Source of the DNA: Alteromonas macleodii ATCC 27126
GTDB taxonomy: Bacteria > Pseudomonadota > Gammaproteobacteria > Enterobacterales > Alteromonadaceae
Assembly: GCF_000172635.2 (NCBI RefSeq)
Contig: NC_018632.1
Coordinates: forward strand, 62,001-126,000
Reading direction: 5' to 3'
Length of the DNA: 64,000 nucleotides
Shown: positions 1 through 10,260 of the stretch, in pieces
How the letters are laid out: each line of letters starts with the position of its first letter
How positions within the stretch are numbered: position 1 is the first letter of the stretch
The notes under the pieces: model-generated
The model's input: only the letters and a program-made list of their open reading frames with translations
Database searches by the model: none
What the model was told of the DNA's origin: nothing
Translations under genes and position numbers: made by a program

Positions 1-1
1 T

Positions 2-103
2 ACTGATAAAAACAAGCGTAACATGCCTGGCAAAATGGAGATCAAAAAGTATGATCCCGTTGTGCGTAAGCACGTTATGTTCAAAGAGGCCAAAATCAAG
101 TAA
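2..103 (+). CDS. rpmG: 50S ribosomal protein L33, C-terminal part
   Basis: The window opens inside this gene. The 33 visible codons read [19 protein letters not shown] at first and end in FKEAKIK before the TAA, which is the C-terminal half of bacterial L33 (E. coli ends in the same YKEAKIK). L33 is a small basic protein of the large ribosomal subunit near the E site. The visible part has no CxxC zinc motif, but the start is missing. A strong terminator follows 22 bases after the stop, so the rpmG transcript probably ends there and the mutM region is transcribed separately. Confidence 0.93.
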   Translation, partial: TDKNKRNMPGKMEIKKYDPVVRKHVMFKEAKIK

Positions 104-125
104 TTAGCTTGCTTTTGTCTCCACG

Positions 126-151
126 AAAACCCAGCCCTTGCTGGGTTTTTT
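126..151 (+). terminator. Rho-independent terminator after rpmG
   Basis: The stem AAAACCCAGC pairs with GCTGGGTTTT around a CCTT loop, and a T run continues to 151. It sits just behind the rpmG stop and is a textbook intrinsic terminator. The remaining bases up to 369 carry no convincing gene and should hold the promoter for the next unit. Confidence 0.88.
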
Positions 152-369
152 GCTTTCTGAAGAAGATATTTCTACTTCATCACGTCACGATCCCACCGGA
201 TCCCATATTCGACTGTCCACGATCCCTTGAGTTTGTCTTGCGATCACTGCTTTCTCCCACTTACTTTTTTCCAGCAGGTCCTAGGTTTTCTTTGAATTGA
301 ATTAGCTTATATATTGGCTAGGTATTACTATATTCCTAATTTCAGGACTCATATTTAACGGAAAGTCAG

Positions 370-834
370 GTGGCTAGAATTTCTCAGCGAGCAATGAATA
401 ACGTGGTCATTATTGCCATGCTTATCATGATTGCACTGTTCAACTTAGACAGTCTTGTACCTAAGAAGGACGTTGTTCAATCTCGCAGCCTGTTACCTGA
501 AGACGCTTATGTGTTAAAAATAGAGCACGATGGCCATAGCTTAGAGCGAGTTGGGCAGCAGTGGCGCCAGTCAGGTCAAAATACAGTCCTCGCCATCAAG
601 CCGGATGTTCAGTTTTCACATTGGCAACGGGCAAGGCTTGAGCCGGCCACTGACATACCCGAAGCGATTACCAACGTACAGCCTTACATCGTCGTAGTAT
701 GGCTCGCAGGCAATAATAACGGCAATGTTTACGCCATCTATCCGAATACATCACCTGTTGTGATCAAATTTGAAAATAATTGGTACACATTAACCAACAC
801 CGAACTTGATAATCTTTTACCTTGGATACTGTAA
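370..834 (+). CDS. Small membrane-anchored protein of unknown function upstream of mutM
   Basis: A 154-residue protein I do not recognise. It has a basic N-terminus and one hydrophobic segment (about residues 11-26, VVIIAMLIMIALF), then a soluble part of about 125 residues rich in beta-type sequence, including YIVVVWLAG and NVYAIYP. This suggests a single-pass inner-membrane protein with a periplasmic domain. The GTG start at 370 has GGAAAG about 8 bases upstream; an ATG at codon 8 is the alternative. The TAA stop is immediately followed by the ATG of mutM with no gap, so the two are translationally adjacent and surely co-transcribed. That does not prove a role in DNA repair. Confidence 0.7.
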   Translation: MARISQRAMNNVVIIAMLIMIALFNLDSLVPKKDVVQSRSLLPEDAYVLKIEHDGHSLERVGQQWRQSGQNTVLAIKPDVQFSHWQRARLEPATDIPEAITNVQPYIVVVWLAGNNNGNVYAIYPNTSPVVIKFENNWYTLTNTELDNLLPWIL

Positions 835-1644
835 ATGCCTGAACTACCAGAAGTTGAAGTAAGCCGTTTGGGCGTTTCTCCACACCTTATTGGCAATACC
901 ATTACGCAGGTGGTGGTGCGTGAGCGAAGAATGCGCTGGCCCATTCCACAAGAGGTAGCGAACGTTGAAGGGCAGAGCGTTATTGCTGTAAAACGCCGCG
1001 CTAAATATCTACTTATTGAAACAGCCAAAGGCACGTTAATTTTACATTTAGGTATGTCGGGTAAATTACGCGTTATCGATGCATCGACACCAATTATTAA
1101 GCATGACCACGTAGACATTGTTTTAAACACCGGTAAGTGCTTACGTTTTAACGACCCAAGGCGCTTTGGTGCAGTGTTATTTCAGGCCCCTGATATGCAA
1201 ATAGCCATGCTTGATAACTTGGGCCCAGAGCCGCTTACAGACGACTTTGACGATAAGCGCTTATTTAAACTATCGCGCAATCGAAAAGGCCCCGTTAAAA
1301 ACTTCATTATGGATAACGCCATTGTGGTAGGTGTAGGAAACATCTACGCGAACGAAGCACTGTTTTTAGCTGGTATAGACCCGCGAAGAGCCGCAGGCAA
1401 CATCAGCGCTGCTCGCTATCAGTCGTTAACTGCAACCATTAAGCAAGTATTGGCCAAAGCCATTGAACAAGGCGGCACAACATTAAAAGACTTTGCGCAG
1501 ACCGACGGTAAGCCTGGGTATTTTGCACAGCACTTGAATGTGTATGGGAGAAAAGGCGAGCCTTGTGAAGTGTGTGGAAAAGCCATCGAAAGTAAGGTTA
1601 TTGGGCAGCGAAATACCTTTTTCTGTACTCACTGCCAACGCTAA
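835..1644 (+). CDS. mutM: Formamidopyrimidine-DNA glycosylase
   Basis: MutM/Fpg excises 8-oxoguanine and other oxidised purines from DNA and then cleaves the abasic strand by beta,delta-elimination. The 269-residue product begins [11 protein letters not shown], so the catalytic Pro2 and Glu3 are in place after Met removal. The conserved Lys in VKRRAKYLL, the GMSGKL and NDPRRFG motifs, and the helix-two-turn-helix around [14 protein letters not shown] are present. The C-terminus ends in a four-cysteine zinc finger (CEVCG...CTHC). The length matches the E. coli enzyme (269). Residue 9, normally Thr, is Val here, a minor difference. The gene lies close to rpmG, as in E. coli, and converges on coaD 18 bases away. 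Confidence 0.97.
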   Translation: MPELPEVEVSRLGVSPHLIGNTITQVVVRERRMRWPIPQEVANVEGQSVIAVKRRAKYLLIETAKGTLILHLGMSGKLRVIDASTPIIKHDHVDIVLNTGKCLRFNDPRRFGAVLFQAPDMQIAMLDNLGPEPLTDDFDDKRLFKLSRNRKGPVKNFIMDNAIVVGVGNIYANEALFLAGIDPRRAAGNISAARYQSLTATIKQVLAKAIEQGGTTLKDFAQTDGKPGYFAQHLNVYGRKGEPCEVCGKAIESKVIGQRNTFFCTHCQR

Positions 1645-1662
1645 TACACTTACTATTGGTGC

Positions 1663-2187
<525 letters not shown>

Positions 2188-2249
2188 TCAACGTGGCTAA
2201 TGTAACACATTATTAGCTTATACCAATCCGCTTACCACATGTGCTTTTA

Positions 2250-2972
2250 TTACTTCACTGCCTCGCGGTAACCATTCATACACGCTGACCAGTCGCTCTC
2301 TTGCCAGTGAAAGACAGGGTTCTTCGCTTTCTCTTTATGTAAAGAACGCAGCAGACGGTCTAAATTACCTTGTTTCCAGCTGTTACCTTGACGCTGCTCG
2401 CAGCGATCGAAATCAATAAGCCATATTTGCTTATCGCTATCAATCATGATGTTTCGAACGTTGGCATCATGATGGTACACCTGACAATTGTGCATAGCTG
2501 CCAGCGCTCGGCCAACCTCATACCACTCATCTTTATCCAGTGGTTTATCGCACAGTGCGTGGTGTAAATCTTTGCTATTTGGAATACTTAAAGTAAATAA
2601 ATCGCCGCGGTAAATCAGGCCTCGGCGGTGTATACGCGCCGCAACAGGAACAGGCACAAGAAGACCTTGTGCTCGCATATATTCGAGCAGCCTGAACTCT
2701 TCAAACGGGCGAGAACGCTCAACACCAATAAACATATATTGGTCGCTCAGTACTTTGCCCACCAAGCCACCACGTTTGAAATGGCGTAAAACCCAGCGCT
2801 GACCCTCATGCTCAATGAAAATGGTTGTACCACGTCCCTTGGCTTGACCTGTTATTTTGTCTTGAAGCTGCCAAAAGTCGGGGGTAAACATCTCCGCGTT
2901 GGGATGACTGACTAAAGTGTCGTCGAAAATAAAGTGGTGCCCAGCACCTATGTCTCGTCGTATTGTCGCCAT
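2250..2972 (-). CDS. kdkA: 3-deoxy-D-manno-octulosonic acid (Kdo) kinase
   Basis: KdkA phosphorylates the Kdo residue of Kdo-lipid IVA, giving the single phosphorylated Kdo typical of Haemophilus, Vibrio and marine gammaproteobacteria. The roughly 240-residue protein shows the family block AKGRGTT followed by WVLRHFKRGGLVGK, and the kinase-like catalytic signature HHDANVRNIMID with the metal-binding LIDFDRC. It is cytoplasmic and has no signal or TM segment. A GTG lies three codons upstream (2981), but the ATG at 2972 is preferred; neither has a strong ribosome site. It sits upstream of coaD in what is probably one transcript. Confidence 0.93.
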   Translation of the reverse strand: MATIRRDIGAGHHFIFDDTLVSHPNAEMFTPDFWQLQDKITGQAKGRGTTIFIEHEGQRWVLRHFKRGGLVGKVLSDQYMFIGVERSRPFEEFRLLEYMRAQGLLVPVPVAARIHRRGLIYRGDLFTLSIPNSKDLHHALCDKPLDKDEWYEVGRALAAMHNCQVYHHDANVRNIMIDSDKQIWLIDFDRCEQRQGNSWKQGNLDRLLRSLHKEKAKNPVFHWQESDWSACMNGYREAVK

Positions 2973-3460
2973 GTCGCCCACAACTTATGGTAAATTCTTT
3001 ATTCTAATGATTTATTTTGGTTTTTCAGCAACGACCGCGTTTCAGAGGTAAAAAAGTCTGTTTACGCGCTCATAGTTTTTACGTACTAAGATTATTTGTT
3101 GAAATAATGAATCTAATTCAACGTCTTAAGTATAAAAAACTAAGTCGTTATGCTCATACGCGAGTATCGTTGACCATATTCATCATTTTAGAATGAGCAT
3201 GTTAAATTGCGGCGGCCCGGAGAGTTCTATCTGAAAAATAAGCATTTATTTGGCGCGAATAGGTAATACTCGAGCAAATAGGCTTCACCTAGCGCATGCC
3301 AAAAGATACGAACAATAGGAAAAAATACTGTTGATAGACCAGGGCACCATCACAAGCTAATTGTCGCTTAATTTACTTAATTGTAAGGTAAAACTATCAA
3401 CTATTATCTACACTTAGCGTTGCGAAGTGTTCCTTTGAAATAACAGGGAGTCGTTACTGA
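2973..3460. other. Intergenic region, 488 bp, no gene seen
   Basis: This AT-rich gap lies between the divergent kdkA (-) and the PstS-like operon (+) and must hold both promoters. I see no convincing ORF, RNA gene or clear terminator in it, and no good Pho-box direct repeat in front of 3461. The segment near 3210-3250 is locally GC-rich (gcggcggcccgg) without an obvious hairpin. An uncharacterised small RNA cannot be excluded by reading alone. Confidence 0.5.
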
Positions 3461-3934
3461 ATGAAAAAGCCCGCTTTGCGATGGCTATCCACTGTTCTTG
3501 CTCATACTCAATTTAGACTGGTGCTATTACTGAATATTGCACTGTTTTCAGGCGTGCCTGCCGCACACGCAGCAGAACTAAACGTCATGGTTAATGAGAG
3601 TGTCATGGTTTCAGAGCTAAACCGCTCTGAGCTTCGTCAGATATTTACCGGCCATCGTCAATATTGGAGCGATGGTACTAAAATCACGGTATTTGTATTG
3701 CAGGATAACGATGAGCTCCACAAGCAGTTTTGTCGTGAAGTACTTCAGATGTTCCCTTATCAATTATCTCGCTTATGGGATCAAATCACCTATTCTGGGC
3801 AGGGCGTTACACCCGTTAGGGTCACGTCTTACCAAGCGTTGATAGAGGCGTTAGAAAGTACCACAGGCGCTATCGGCTATGTTGAACATACCGAAATTGT
3901 GAAATTAAGACGCGTAGAGGTAGGAACAGAATGA
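3461..3934 (+). CDS. PstS-like periplasmic (phosphate-binding-type) protein
   Basis: The 157-residue product starts with a basic segment and a hydrophobic signal sequence that ends near AAHAAE, so it is probably exported. The mature part (about 115 residues) resembles one lobe of PstS-type binding proteins: LNVMVNES, LNRSELRQIFTGHRQYWSDGTKI and TTGAIGYVE are typical of short PBP-like proteins. It is much shorter than a full PstS (about 320 residues), so it is unlikely to be a classical transporter subunit. Its stop overlaps the start of the barrel gene by four bases (ATGA), and a GGDEF-EAL gene follows, so the three form one operon. Binding of phosphate or another anion is an inference. Confidence 0.75.
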   Translation: MKKPALRWLSTVLAHTQFRLVLLLNIALFSGVPAAHAAELNVMVNESVMVSELNRSELRQIFTGHRQYWSDGTKITVFVLQDNDELHKQFCREVLQMFPYQLSRLWDQITYSGQGVTPVRVTSYQALIEALESTTGAIGYVEHTEIVKLRRVEVGTE

Positions 3935-5106
3935 ATAAATACATCGCTCTCGCGTTTGGCATGATAAGCATGCCTGTCCTTGCTTCACAGGGAGATTTTT
4001 CGTGGCACGGTTATGTCTCTCAAGGTGTAACTCAGTCACATGGAAGTAACTTTATAACTGACGATAACGCAATAACAGGTGAGCTCACCGAAGTTGGGCT
4101 AAATGGTTACTATCGAATAGCGGAAAACATCTCTGTTGCCGGGCAAATTAATTATTTAGACGGCGGGAATCGTTTTGAGCAGGGCGCTCGTTTAGATTAT
4201 TTGTTTATTGACTGGAAATTGCCTGACTTGCCCGGTAAATGGCAAGGACAAGTCCACATTGGTCGCTTCAAAAATCGCCACTGGCTGTATTCAGTGACCA
4301 GAGATGTGCCACAAACACGTTACACGTCTGTTCTTCCCCAGTCTGTGTACTTTGACGGGTTTCGTGACGTTGCTTTAGGAAGCAACGGTATCCAAACCAG
4401 TTTCTCACACTATGGTGCTCAGAATATCTGGGAACTAAACTGGAGTTACGGTCGCTCTAATATTAACGACTCCCAGCGAGATTTTTTACTCGGTGACGAA
4501 GCAAAAGGCGACATCAAGCAAGACTTTGTTCATCAAGCCAGCGTATTCTGGCAACCGGCTACCATGACATGGAAACTAGGTGCCAGTTGGTTGAATTCTG
4601 ATTTCAGATACACACCTTCTCAGGATGACAACCGTGTTGCAGGTAATGCAGACATAGAGCGTATTATGTTGTCTGCGCAATACTTTGCAGAAAACTGGGA
4701 AGTGTCGGCTGAGCTAATTCGAGAAGTCCAGGATAGCAAAGGGCTATTCTTCCCTGGTTTTGCCTTTAAACGCACGGGCGAGGGCGGTTTTGTTCAGTTT
4801 AGGTATTTGTTTAATAACAATGTAAGTGGTCTTATTGGCTACGACACATACATTAACGACAGGTCAGATCGAGACGGAAGGCAGTTAGAGGCTATGACAG
4901 GCGGCGTGATCCCCGCCTACTTTGGCTACCAAGATACATATACCCTAGGCTTGCGTTGGGACATTGCACCGAAGTGGCGACTTCAAGGTGAGTATCATTG
5001 GGTTGAAGGTGCGACAAGGGTAGTGAGCTTACTGAACTTAGATGTAGCGTCTCATGCCGATAAGCATTGGGAAATGTGGTCAGTGCAATTGATGTATTGG
5101 TTTTAA
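3931..5106 (+). CDS. Outer-membrane beta-barrel protein (porin-like)
   Basis: A 391-residue protein with a signal peptide (cleavage near VLASQG). The mature sequence is full of alternating aromatic/hydrophobic strands (WELNWSYGR, QASVFWQPA, FVQFRYLF) and ends in an aromatic C-terminal strand, LMYWF, the usual BAM recognition signal. It resembles the porin-like proteins that accompany PBP-type genes in Alteromonas, Shewanella and Vibrio; the substrate is not evident. It overlaps the upstream PstS-like gene by ATGA and is followed after 9 bases by the GGDEF-EAL gene. The tight coupling suggests that the barrel and the periplasmic protein work together with that signalling protein. Confidence 0.8.
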   Translation: MNKYIALAFGMISMPVLASQGDFSWHGYVSQGVTQSHGSNFITDDNAITGELTEVGLNGYYRIAENISVAGQINYLDGGNRFEQGARLDYLFIDWKLPDLPGKWQGQVHIGRFKNRHWLYSVTRDVPQTRYTSVLPQSVYFDGFRDVALGSNGIQTSFSHYGAQNIWELNWSYGRSNINDSQRDFLLGDEAKGDIKQDFVHQASVFWQPATMTWKLGASWLNSDFRYTPSQDDNRVAGNADIERIMLSAQYFAENWEVSAELIREVQDSKGLFFPGFAFKRTGEGGFVQFRYLFNNNVSGLIGYDTYINDRSDRDGRQLEAMTGGVIPAYFGYQDTYTLGLRWDIAPKWRLQGEYHWVEGATRVVSLLNLDVASHADKHWEMWSVQLMYWF

Positions 5107-5115
5107 GGGCATTAG

Positions 5116-7560
5116 ATGAAGGTTCAGGTATCTTTCACCACTAAAACCATCACAATTCTATTGGCTATGGTATTAACTGTGGCTGTGGTTATATCAACGG
5201 TTCTTATTCAGGAGTCTGACGCTCGAATTCTGCTCCAGCAACGGGAAAACCAAGTCAGTAATCAACGACGGGTTCAGCTTTTTGAAGACATTCTGCACGG
5301 CAGAATGATCACGCTTATTGATATCATCAGCCATAAGAGTGGAGGCAACGCAGATAGCCTTGAATCGCTACAACAAACGCTTAGCGGTCTTAGTGAATAC
5401 CTGACCCTTAACTTTCAAGTTGAATCGCTGTATTTGTTTGACGAACACGGCGTTGTTGGCAACCCGCTACAGCCAGTAAATAAAACCATTGAAAAGCTAG
5501 TGAATACCACTCGGGCGTCGTTTGAAAGCCGCTCACTATTGTCCTGTGACTCGGTATGCACGCACTACATTTCAATTCCAATTATGGCAAACGGTGAAAC
5601 CTTGCCTGTCATCGTTGTGTCCACGTCGATGAGAGAACTGCTATACCTGTTTAGTCGCGCTACCGATGTGCACAAAGTTGCTGTCGTCCAGCACAAAGAA
5701 ACCTCATCTGAGTTGTCAGAATTAAGGGTGGCAAGCCAAGTGTCTGCGGCTAATCGACAGTACTTTCAATCTCTATTTGATGCGTTACCCGATAATTGGC
5801 GAATTGACGATTTAGTTATTAGAGGCATGAACGTTGCGCTGGAAAATCAGCAGTTGCTGGTTAGTTTATTGCCTTTTAATCACGCATCAGGTGATCATCC
5901 TTACTTGCTTATTGTACAAGACGTGTCGGCCATGGTGCGTCAAAACGAACAATACCAGTACATAGTTATTTCTAGCGCTGTTGCGCTATTTTTTATCTTC
6001 TCTTCGCTGCTTTACCTTTTTCTAAATCAATACAGAATACGCTTGTTAGATGTAAGCGAACGTTTGCCTATGCTGGCCGAACACAAGTTTAGCGAGTTTT
6101 ACACCATTGCAGCTAAACGAAGGAAGTCGCCTATTTTCAAATTCACAGATGAATTGGACGTTGTTGAAGACGCGGCAAATAATCTGGCGCGCCAGCTAGA
6201 AAGTTTTGACGGACAAATGGCTATTAACACCGCGAAGCTTGAAAAAATGGCGATGTTCGATGTGTTAACCGGACTTCCCAACCGTAATATGCTGACGTTT
6301 CAAATAGAAAAGCAGCTAGCTGGTTCAATTCGCGACGATAGGTTAGTGGCACTGATGTTCATGGACCTTGATGACTTTAAAAAGGTTAACGACAGTCACG
6401 GTCATGACGTTGGCGATAAACTCTTAAAAGCTGCTGCTATGCGTATTTCTAAGCCGATCAGAGAGTCGGATATTGCATCTCGATTTGGCGGTGATGAGTT
6501 TGTTATTTTACTTTCAAATATCGAAAGCAAAAAGCACGTAGATACGGTAGCCAAAAAGCTGATAGAAGAGTTTAAAGAGCCAATCATTGTAGATGGCGTA
6601 ACCTTTTACGTTTCTATTAGTATCGGTATTGCTATTACCAACCACTCTCGCGCCACGCCAGTAGAACTGCTGCGTCATGCTGATATTGCGATGTACGAAG
6701 CCAAAGCCAAAAAAGGGGCGGAATATCGCGTGTATGATGCCACCATGAACCTTAAAGTAATGCAGAAGGTTGAGCTGGAGTCAGAGGCGCGTGAAGCCCT
6801 TAGAGACAACCAGTTTAGCTTAGCGCTTCAGCCCCAAATTGAGATGCACACGGGAAGGCTGGTGGGCTTTGAAGCGCTATTGCGTTGGCAACACCCTAAA
6901 AAGGGTAATATTTCCCCGGCCGATTTTATACCGCTTCTTGAAAACACGTCATTCATGCTTGAGCTTGATTACTGGGTAATTACGCGCTCAACTTATTTAA
7001 TCAGAGAGCTTAAAAATAGCGGCTACCCCGACGTGAAGATGGCGATTAATTTGTCAGCGGGTCAGTTCTTAGACCCGAGTTTGCCTGAATTCTTGCAGCA
7101 GCAAATTATCAAAAATGACATAGCGCCCGACCAAGTTTGCTTAGAGTTAACCGAAACGGTATTGGTATCAGATATCAAGCGTGCAACTACCATCATGCAA
7201 AATATTCGCGACATGGGGTGCATGCTGGCTATCGACGATTTCGGCACGGGCTATTCGTCGTTGAGTTATCTTAAATCGTTACCCGCCGACTACATCAAAA
7301 TTGACCGCTCGTTTGTGGCAAATATCGCCAGCAGTGCTGATGATAGAAATATTGTTCACTCTACGATTTCTATGGTGCGCAACATGGGAATGCAAGTGGT
7401 GGCAGAAGGAATTGAAACCAGTGAACAGTACGAGTTGCTGTGTCATTTCGACTGCAACCTGGGTCAAGGCTACCTTATCAGCAGACCTATTCCTGAGGTT
7501 AACATTTGGGACGTGTTAAGCGACAAAGTAGAGTTTGGTTTTTGGAAAGAATCCGCTTAG
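5116..7560 (+). CDS. Membrane GGDEF-EAL c-di-GMP signalling protein
   Basis: An 814-residue bifunctional-type protein. An N-terminal TM helix (about residues 9-27), a periplasmic sensor region of about 250 residues with two cysteines (SCDSVC) and a second TM helix (about 283-305) are followed by a linker. The GGDEF domain (about 375-545) has an intact RFGGDEF and an upstream RxxD inhibitory site (RESD). The EAL domain (about 555-800) has EALLRW, NLSAGQ, ELTET, DDFGTG, IKIDRS and EGIE, so both the cyclase and phosphodiesterase motifs look complete. Net activity cannot be read from sequence. As the last gene after a PstS-like protein and a porin, it may report the state of that envelope system into c-di-GMP levels. 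Confidence 0.9.
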   Translation: MKVQVSFTTKTITILLAMVLTVAVVISTVLIQESDARILLQQRENQVSNQRRVQLFEDILHGRMITLIDIISHKSGGNADSLESLQQTLSGLSEYLTLNFQVESLYLFDEHGVVGNPLQPVNKTIEKLVNTTRASFESRSLLSCDSVCTHYISIPIMANGETLPVIVVSTSMRELLYLFSRATDVHKVAVVQHKETSSELSELRVASQVSAANRQYFQSLFDALPDNWRIDDLVIRGMNVALENQQLLVSLLPFNHASGDHPYLLIVQDVSAMVRQNEQYQYIVISSAVALFFIFSSLLYLFLNQYRIRLLDVSERLPMLAEHKFSEFYTIAAKRRKSPIFKFTDELDVVEDAANNLARQLESFDGQMAINTAKLEKMAMFDVLTGLPNRNMLTFQIEKQLAGSIRDDRLVALMFMDLDDFKKVNDSHGHDVGDKLLKAAAMRISKPIRESDIASRFGGDEFVILLSNIESKKHVDTVAKKLIEEFKEPIIVDGVTFYVSISIGIAITNHSRATPVELLRHADIAMYEAKAKKGAEYRVYDATMNLKVMQKVELESEAREALRDNQFSLALQPQIEMHTGRLVGFEALLRWQHPKKGNISPADFIPLLENTSFMLELDYWVITRSTYLIRELKNSGYPDVKMAINLSAGQFLDPSLPEFLQQQIIKNDIAPDQVCLELTETVLVSDIKRATTIMQNIRDMGCMLAIDDFGTGYSSLSYLKSLPADYIKIDRSFVANIASSADDRNIVHSTISMVRNMGMQVVAEGIETSEQYELLCHFDCNLGQGYLISRPIPEVNIWDVLSDKVEFGFWKESA

Positions 7561-7723
7561 GGCTACTTTACCGTTTCAAAAGGGGCACGCTTCATCAATG
7601 TAGTGTGCTGAATAATTTACAAACTTAGTCGACAAACCCATTAAATACAGCGCAAGGGTGTGTACCCTTTACCGCGCTTTCATTAAACTAACGGTTTTAA
7701 TATACCTACACTCGGAGAATGGC

Positions 7724-8920
7724 ATGTCTGCGGCATTTATTTCTCATTTGCAATCGCAAATTGAAGCCACGAAAGAAGATGGTTTGTACAAAAAAGAGCG
7801 TGTTATCACGTCGCAACAACAAGCGGATATCGGTGTTGCTAACGGCGAGCACGTAATTAACTTTTGTGCCAACAACTACCTTGGTCTTGCAAACAATGAA
7901 AGCTTGATTGAAGCAGCAAAGAAAGGCCTGGATAGCCATGGTTTTGGTGTAGCATCTGTACGATTCATTTGCGGTACACAAGACATTCACAAGCAGCTGG
8001 AAGCCTCTATCAGCGACTTCCTCGGTACAGAAGACACCATTTTGTACCCATCGTGCTTCGACGCGAACGGCGGTTTATTTGAAACGCTATTAGGCCCTGA
8101 AGATGCCATTATTTCTGATGCGTTAAACCACGCCAGTATCATTGACGGTGTGCGCCTGTGTAAAGCTAAGCGTTATCGCTACGCCAATAACGATATAGCA
8201 GCATTAGAAGAGCAGTTAAAGCAAGCTGATGCCGATGGCGCACGTTTCAAAATTATTGCCACCGACGGTGTGTTTTCGATGGACGGCGTGATTGCCGACT
8301 TAGCCTCTATTTGCGACCTGGCCGACAAGTATGACGCCATGGTAATGGTAGACGATTGTCACGCAACGGGCTTCCTTGGCGAAAACGGCAAAGGCAGCCA
8401 TGAGTATTGTGGCGTTATGGGTCGTGTAGACATCATCACCGGTACTCTAGGTAAAGCACTAGGCGGCGCGTCTGGCGGTTACACCTCGGGTAAAAAAGAA
8501 GTCGTAGAGTGGTTGCGTCAACGCTCGCGTCCTTATCTTTTCTCAAACTCGGTTGCGCCACCTATCGTTTCAGCATCGCTCAAAGTGTTTGAAATGATGA
8601 AAGAAGGCGACGAGCTTCGCGCTAATCTATGGCGCAACGCCAATCACTTCCGTACGCGTATGGAAGAAGCGGGCTTCACATTAGCTGGTAAAGATCACGC
8701 TATTATTCCTGTTATGCTAGGCGATGCCCGTTTAGCTAGCGAAATGGCAGACAAGATGCTTGAGAAAGGCATCTATGTTATCGGTTTCTCTTACCCTGTT
8801 GTGCCGAAAGGTCAGGCCCGTATCCGTACGCAAATGTCAGCAGGTCATAGCCTTGAACATGTTGATAAAGCGGTAGATGCATTTATTGAAGTCGGCCGTG
8901 AATTGGGAGTAATTTCATGA
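7724..8920 (+). CDS. kbl: 2-amino-3-ketobutyrate CoA ligase (glycine C-acetyltransferase)
   Basis: Kbl converts 2-amino-3-ketobutyrate plus CoA to glycine and acetyl-CoA, the second step of threonine breakdown after Tdh. It is a PLP enzyme of the alpha-oxoamine synthase family: [28 protein letters not shown], the [11 protein letters not shown] block and the PLP lysine in [14 protein letters not shown] are all present. The length (398) equals the E. coli enzyme. The frame is open further upstream to 7658, but the ATG at 7724 has CGGAG 6 bases before it and matches the conserved N-terminus, so I use it. The stop overlaps tdh by ATGA. Confidence 0.97.
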   Translation: MSAAFISHLQSQIEATKEDGLYKKERVITSQQQADIGVANGEHVINFCANNYLGLANNESLIEAAKKGLDSHGFGVASVRFICGTQDIHKQLEASISDFLGTEDTILYPSCFDANGGLFETLLGPEDAIISDALNHASIIDGVRLCKAKRYRYANNDIAALEEQLKQADADGARFKIIATDGVFSMDGVIADLASICDLADKYDAMVMVDDCHATGFLGENGKGSHEYCGVMGRVDIITGTLGKALGGASGGYTSGKKEVVEWLRQRSRPYLFSNSVAPPIVSASLKVFEMMKEGDELRANLWRNANHFRTRMEEAGFTLAGKDHAIIPVMLGDARLASEMADKMLEKGIYVIGFSYPVVPKGQARIRTQMSAGHSLEHVDKAVDAFIEVGRELGVIS

Positions 8921-9942
8921 AGTCGCTAGTTAAAGCGAAAGCAGAAAAAGGCATTTGGCTACAAGACACGCCAGAGCCTGAAGTAGGACACAATGACCTA
9001 CTGATTAAAATTCGCAAAACCGCCATTTGCGGCACCGACATGCACATTTACAACTGGGACGAATGGTCACAGAAAACCATTCCGGTACCTATGGTTGTAG
9101 GCCACGAGTATGTGGGTGAAGTCGTTGGTATGGGTCAAGAAGTGAAAGGGTTTAAGGTTGGCGACCGTGTTTCGGGCGAAGGCCATATTACCTGTGGCCA
9201 TTGCCGTAACTGTCGTGCAGGTCGCGTACATTTGTGTCGCAACACTGAAGGCGTAGGCGTAAACCGCCCGGGCGCTTTTGCTGAATACTTGGTAATTCCT
9301 GCATTTAACGCGTTTAAAATTCCAGACAACATTAGTGACGACCTTGCGTCTATCTTTGACCCGTTTGGCAACGCTGTTCACACTGCACTAAGTTTCGACT
9401 TGGTGGGTGAAGACGTGCTGATAACAGGTGCCGGCCCAATAGGTATTATGGCTGCTGCAGTTGCAAAGCATGTAGGTGCTCGTCATGTCGTGGTTACCGA
9501 TATTAATCCTTACCGTCTTGAGCTTGCTAAAAAAATGGGTGCAACCCGCGCCGTTGACGTAAGCAAGGAAGACTTGAAAGACGTAATGAACGAACTTGGT
9601 ATGACAGAGGGCTTCGATGTGGGTCTGGAAATGTCTGGTGTGCCGGTGGCTTTCAGAGACATGCTGAACAAAATGAACCATGGCGGCAAAATTGCCATGC
9701 TGGGAATACCTCCACAAGATGTTGCCATCGATTGGAACCAGGTTATTTTCAAAGGCTTGGTGATAAAAGGTATCTACGGCCGTGAAATGTTTGAAACATG
9801 GTACAAAATGGCGAGCTTGCTGCAGAGTGGCTTAGATCTATCGCCTATCATCACACACACCTTTTCTATTGATGACTTTCAGAAAGGGTTTGATACCATG
9901 GGGTCTGGACACTCAGGTAAAGTTATTCTGGACTGGCAATAA
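8917..9942 (+). CDS. tdh: L-threonine 3-dehydrogenase
   Basis: Tdh oxidises L-threonine with NAD+ to 2-amino-3-ketobutyrate, the substrate of the neighbouring Kbl. The 341-residue product has the catalytic-zinc cysteine in [10 protein letters not shown], the GHEYVGEVV motif, the four-cysteine structural zinc lobe ([15 protein letters not shown]) and the NAD-binding turn [15 protein letters not shown]. The length matches E. coli Tdh (341). It starts inside the kbl stop (ATGA) and its own stop overlaps the rhodanese gene by one base, so the three genes are tightly coupled. In Vibrio and E. coli, kbl-tdh are regulated by leucine/Lrp; no such site is claimed here. Confidence 0.97.
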   Translation: MKSLVKAKAEKGIWLQDTPEPEVGHNDLLIKIRKTAICGTDMHIYNWDEWSQKTIPVPMVVGHEYVGEVVGMGQEVKGFKVGDRVSGEGHITCGHCRNCRAGRVHLCRNTEGVGVNRPGAFAEYLVIPAFNAFKIPDNISDDLASIFDPFGNAVHTALSFDLVGEDVLITGAGPIGIMAAAVAKHVGARHVVVTDINPYRLELAKKMGATRAVDVSKEDLKDVMNELGMTEGFDVGLEMSGVPVAFRDMLNKMNHGGKIAMLGIPPQDVAIDWNQVIFKGLVIKGIYGREMFETWYKMASLLQSGLDLSPIITHTFSIDDFQKGFDTMGSGHSGKVILDWQ

Positions 9943-10253
9943 TGACAACATTCTCACACATTAGCGTAAACGACGTTGCAAACTTTCAAGGTGACGTAAC
10001 CATTGTGGATATTCGCGATCCTCAATCGTTTGCTAATGGACACATGCCTAACGCAGCGCAGCTGAACAACGACAACTTTGCAGCGTTTATCGACCAAACG
10101 CCCAAAGATATCCCAGTGGTTGTAGTGTGCTACCACGGCGTAAGCAGCCAGCAGGCGGCCCAAGTCATTGCACAGCAAGGCTTTGAAACCGTTTATAGTA
10201 TGGACGGTGGCTTCGAAGCATGGCGGCTGGCAAATCCGGTAGTCACGGCATAG
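9942..10253 (+). CDS. glpE: Thiosulfate sulfurtransferase GlpE (rhodanese)
   Basis: A single-domain rhodanese of 103 residues that moves sulfane sulfur from thiosulfate to cyanide or other thiophilic acceptors. The active-site loop is CYHGVSS, with the catalytic cysteine at about residue 63, very close to E. coli GlpE (CYHGNSS). The N-terminal VDIRDPQSFANGHMPNA block is typical. It is fused translationally to tdh (TAATG overlap) rather than to a glp operon. The rhomboid gene glpG, its partner in E. coli glpEGR, follows 140 bases on, beyond a terminator. The link to threonine catabolism may be simple gene order. Confidence 0.93.
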   Translation: MTTFSHISVNDVANFQGDVTIVDIRDPQSFANGHMPNAAQLNNDNFAAFIDQTPKDIPVVVVCYHGVSSQQAAQVIAQQGFETVYSMDGGFEAWRLANPVVTA

Positions 10254-10260
10254 CGATTTG

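Noticed and set aside
109..300. 63-codon frame after rpmG on the plus strand
   Set aside because: It runs through the rpmG terminator and has no protein-like pattern or ribosome site.
3350..3460. Pho box in front of the PstS-like gene
   Set aside because: No pair of CTGTCAT-like repeats at 11-base spacing is seen, so phosphate control cannot be claimed.
7706..7990. 94-codon frame on the minus strand inside kbl
   Set aside because: It lies opposite the conserved kbl coding sequence and has a random composition.
9067..9752. Several minus-strand frames of 78-109 codons inside tdh
   Set aside because: All are antisense shadows of the highly conserved dehydrogenase.
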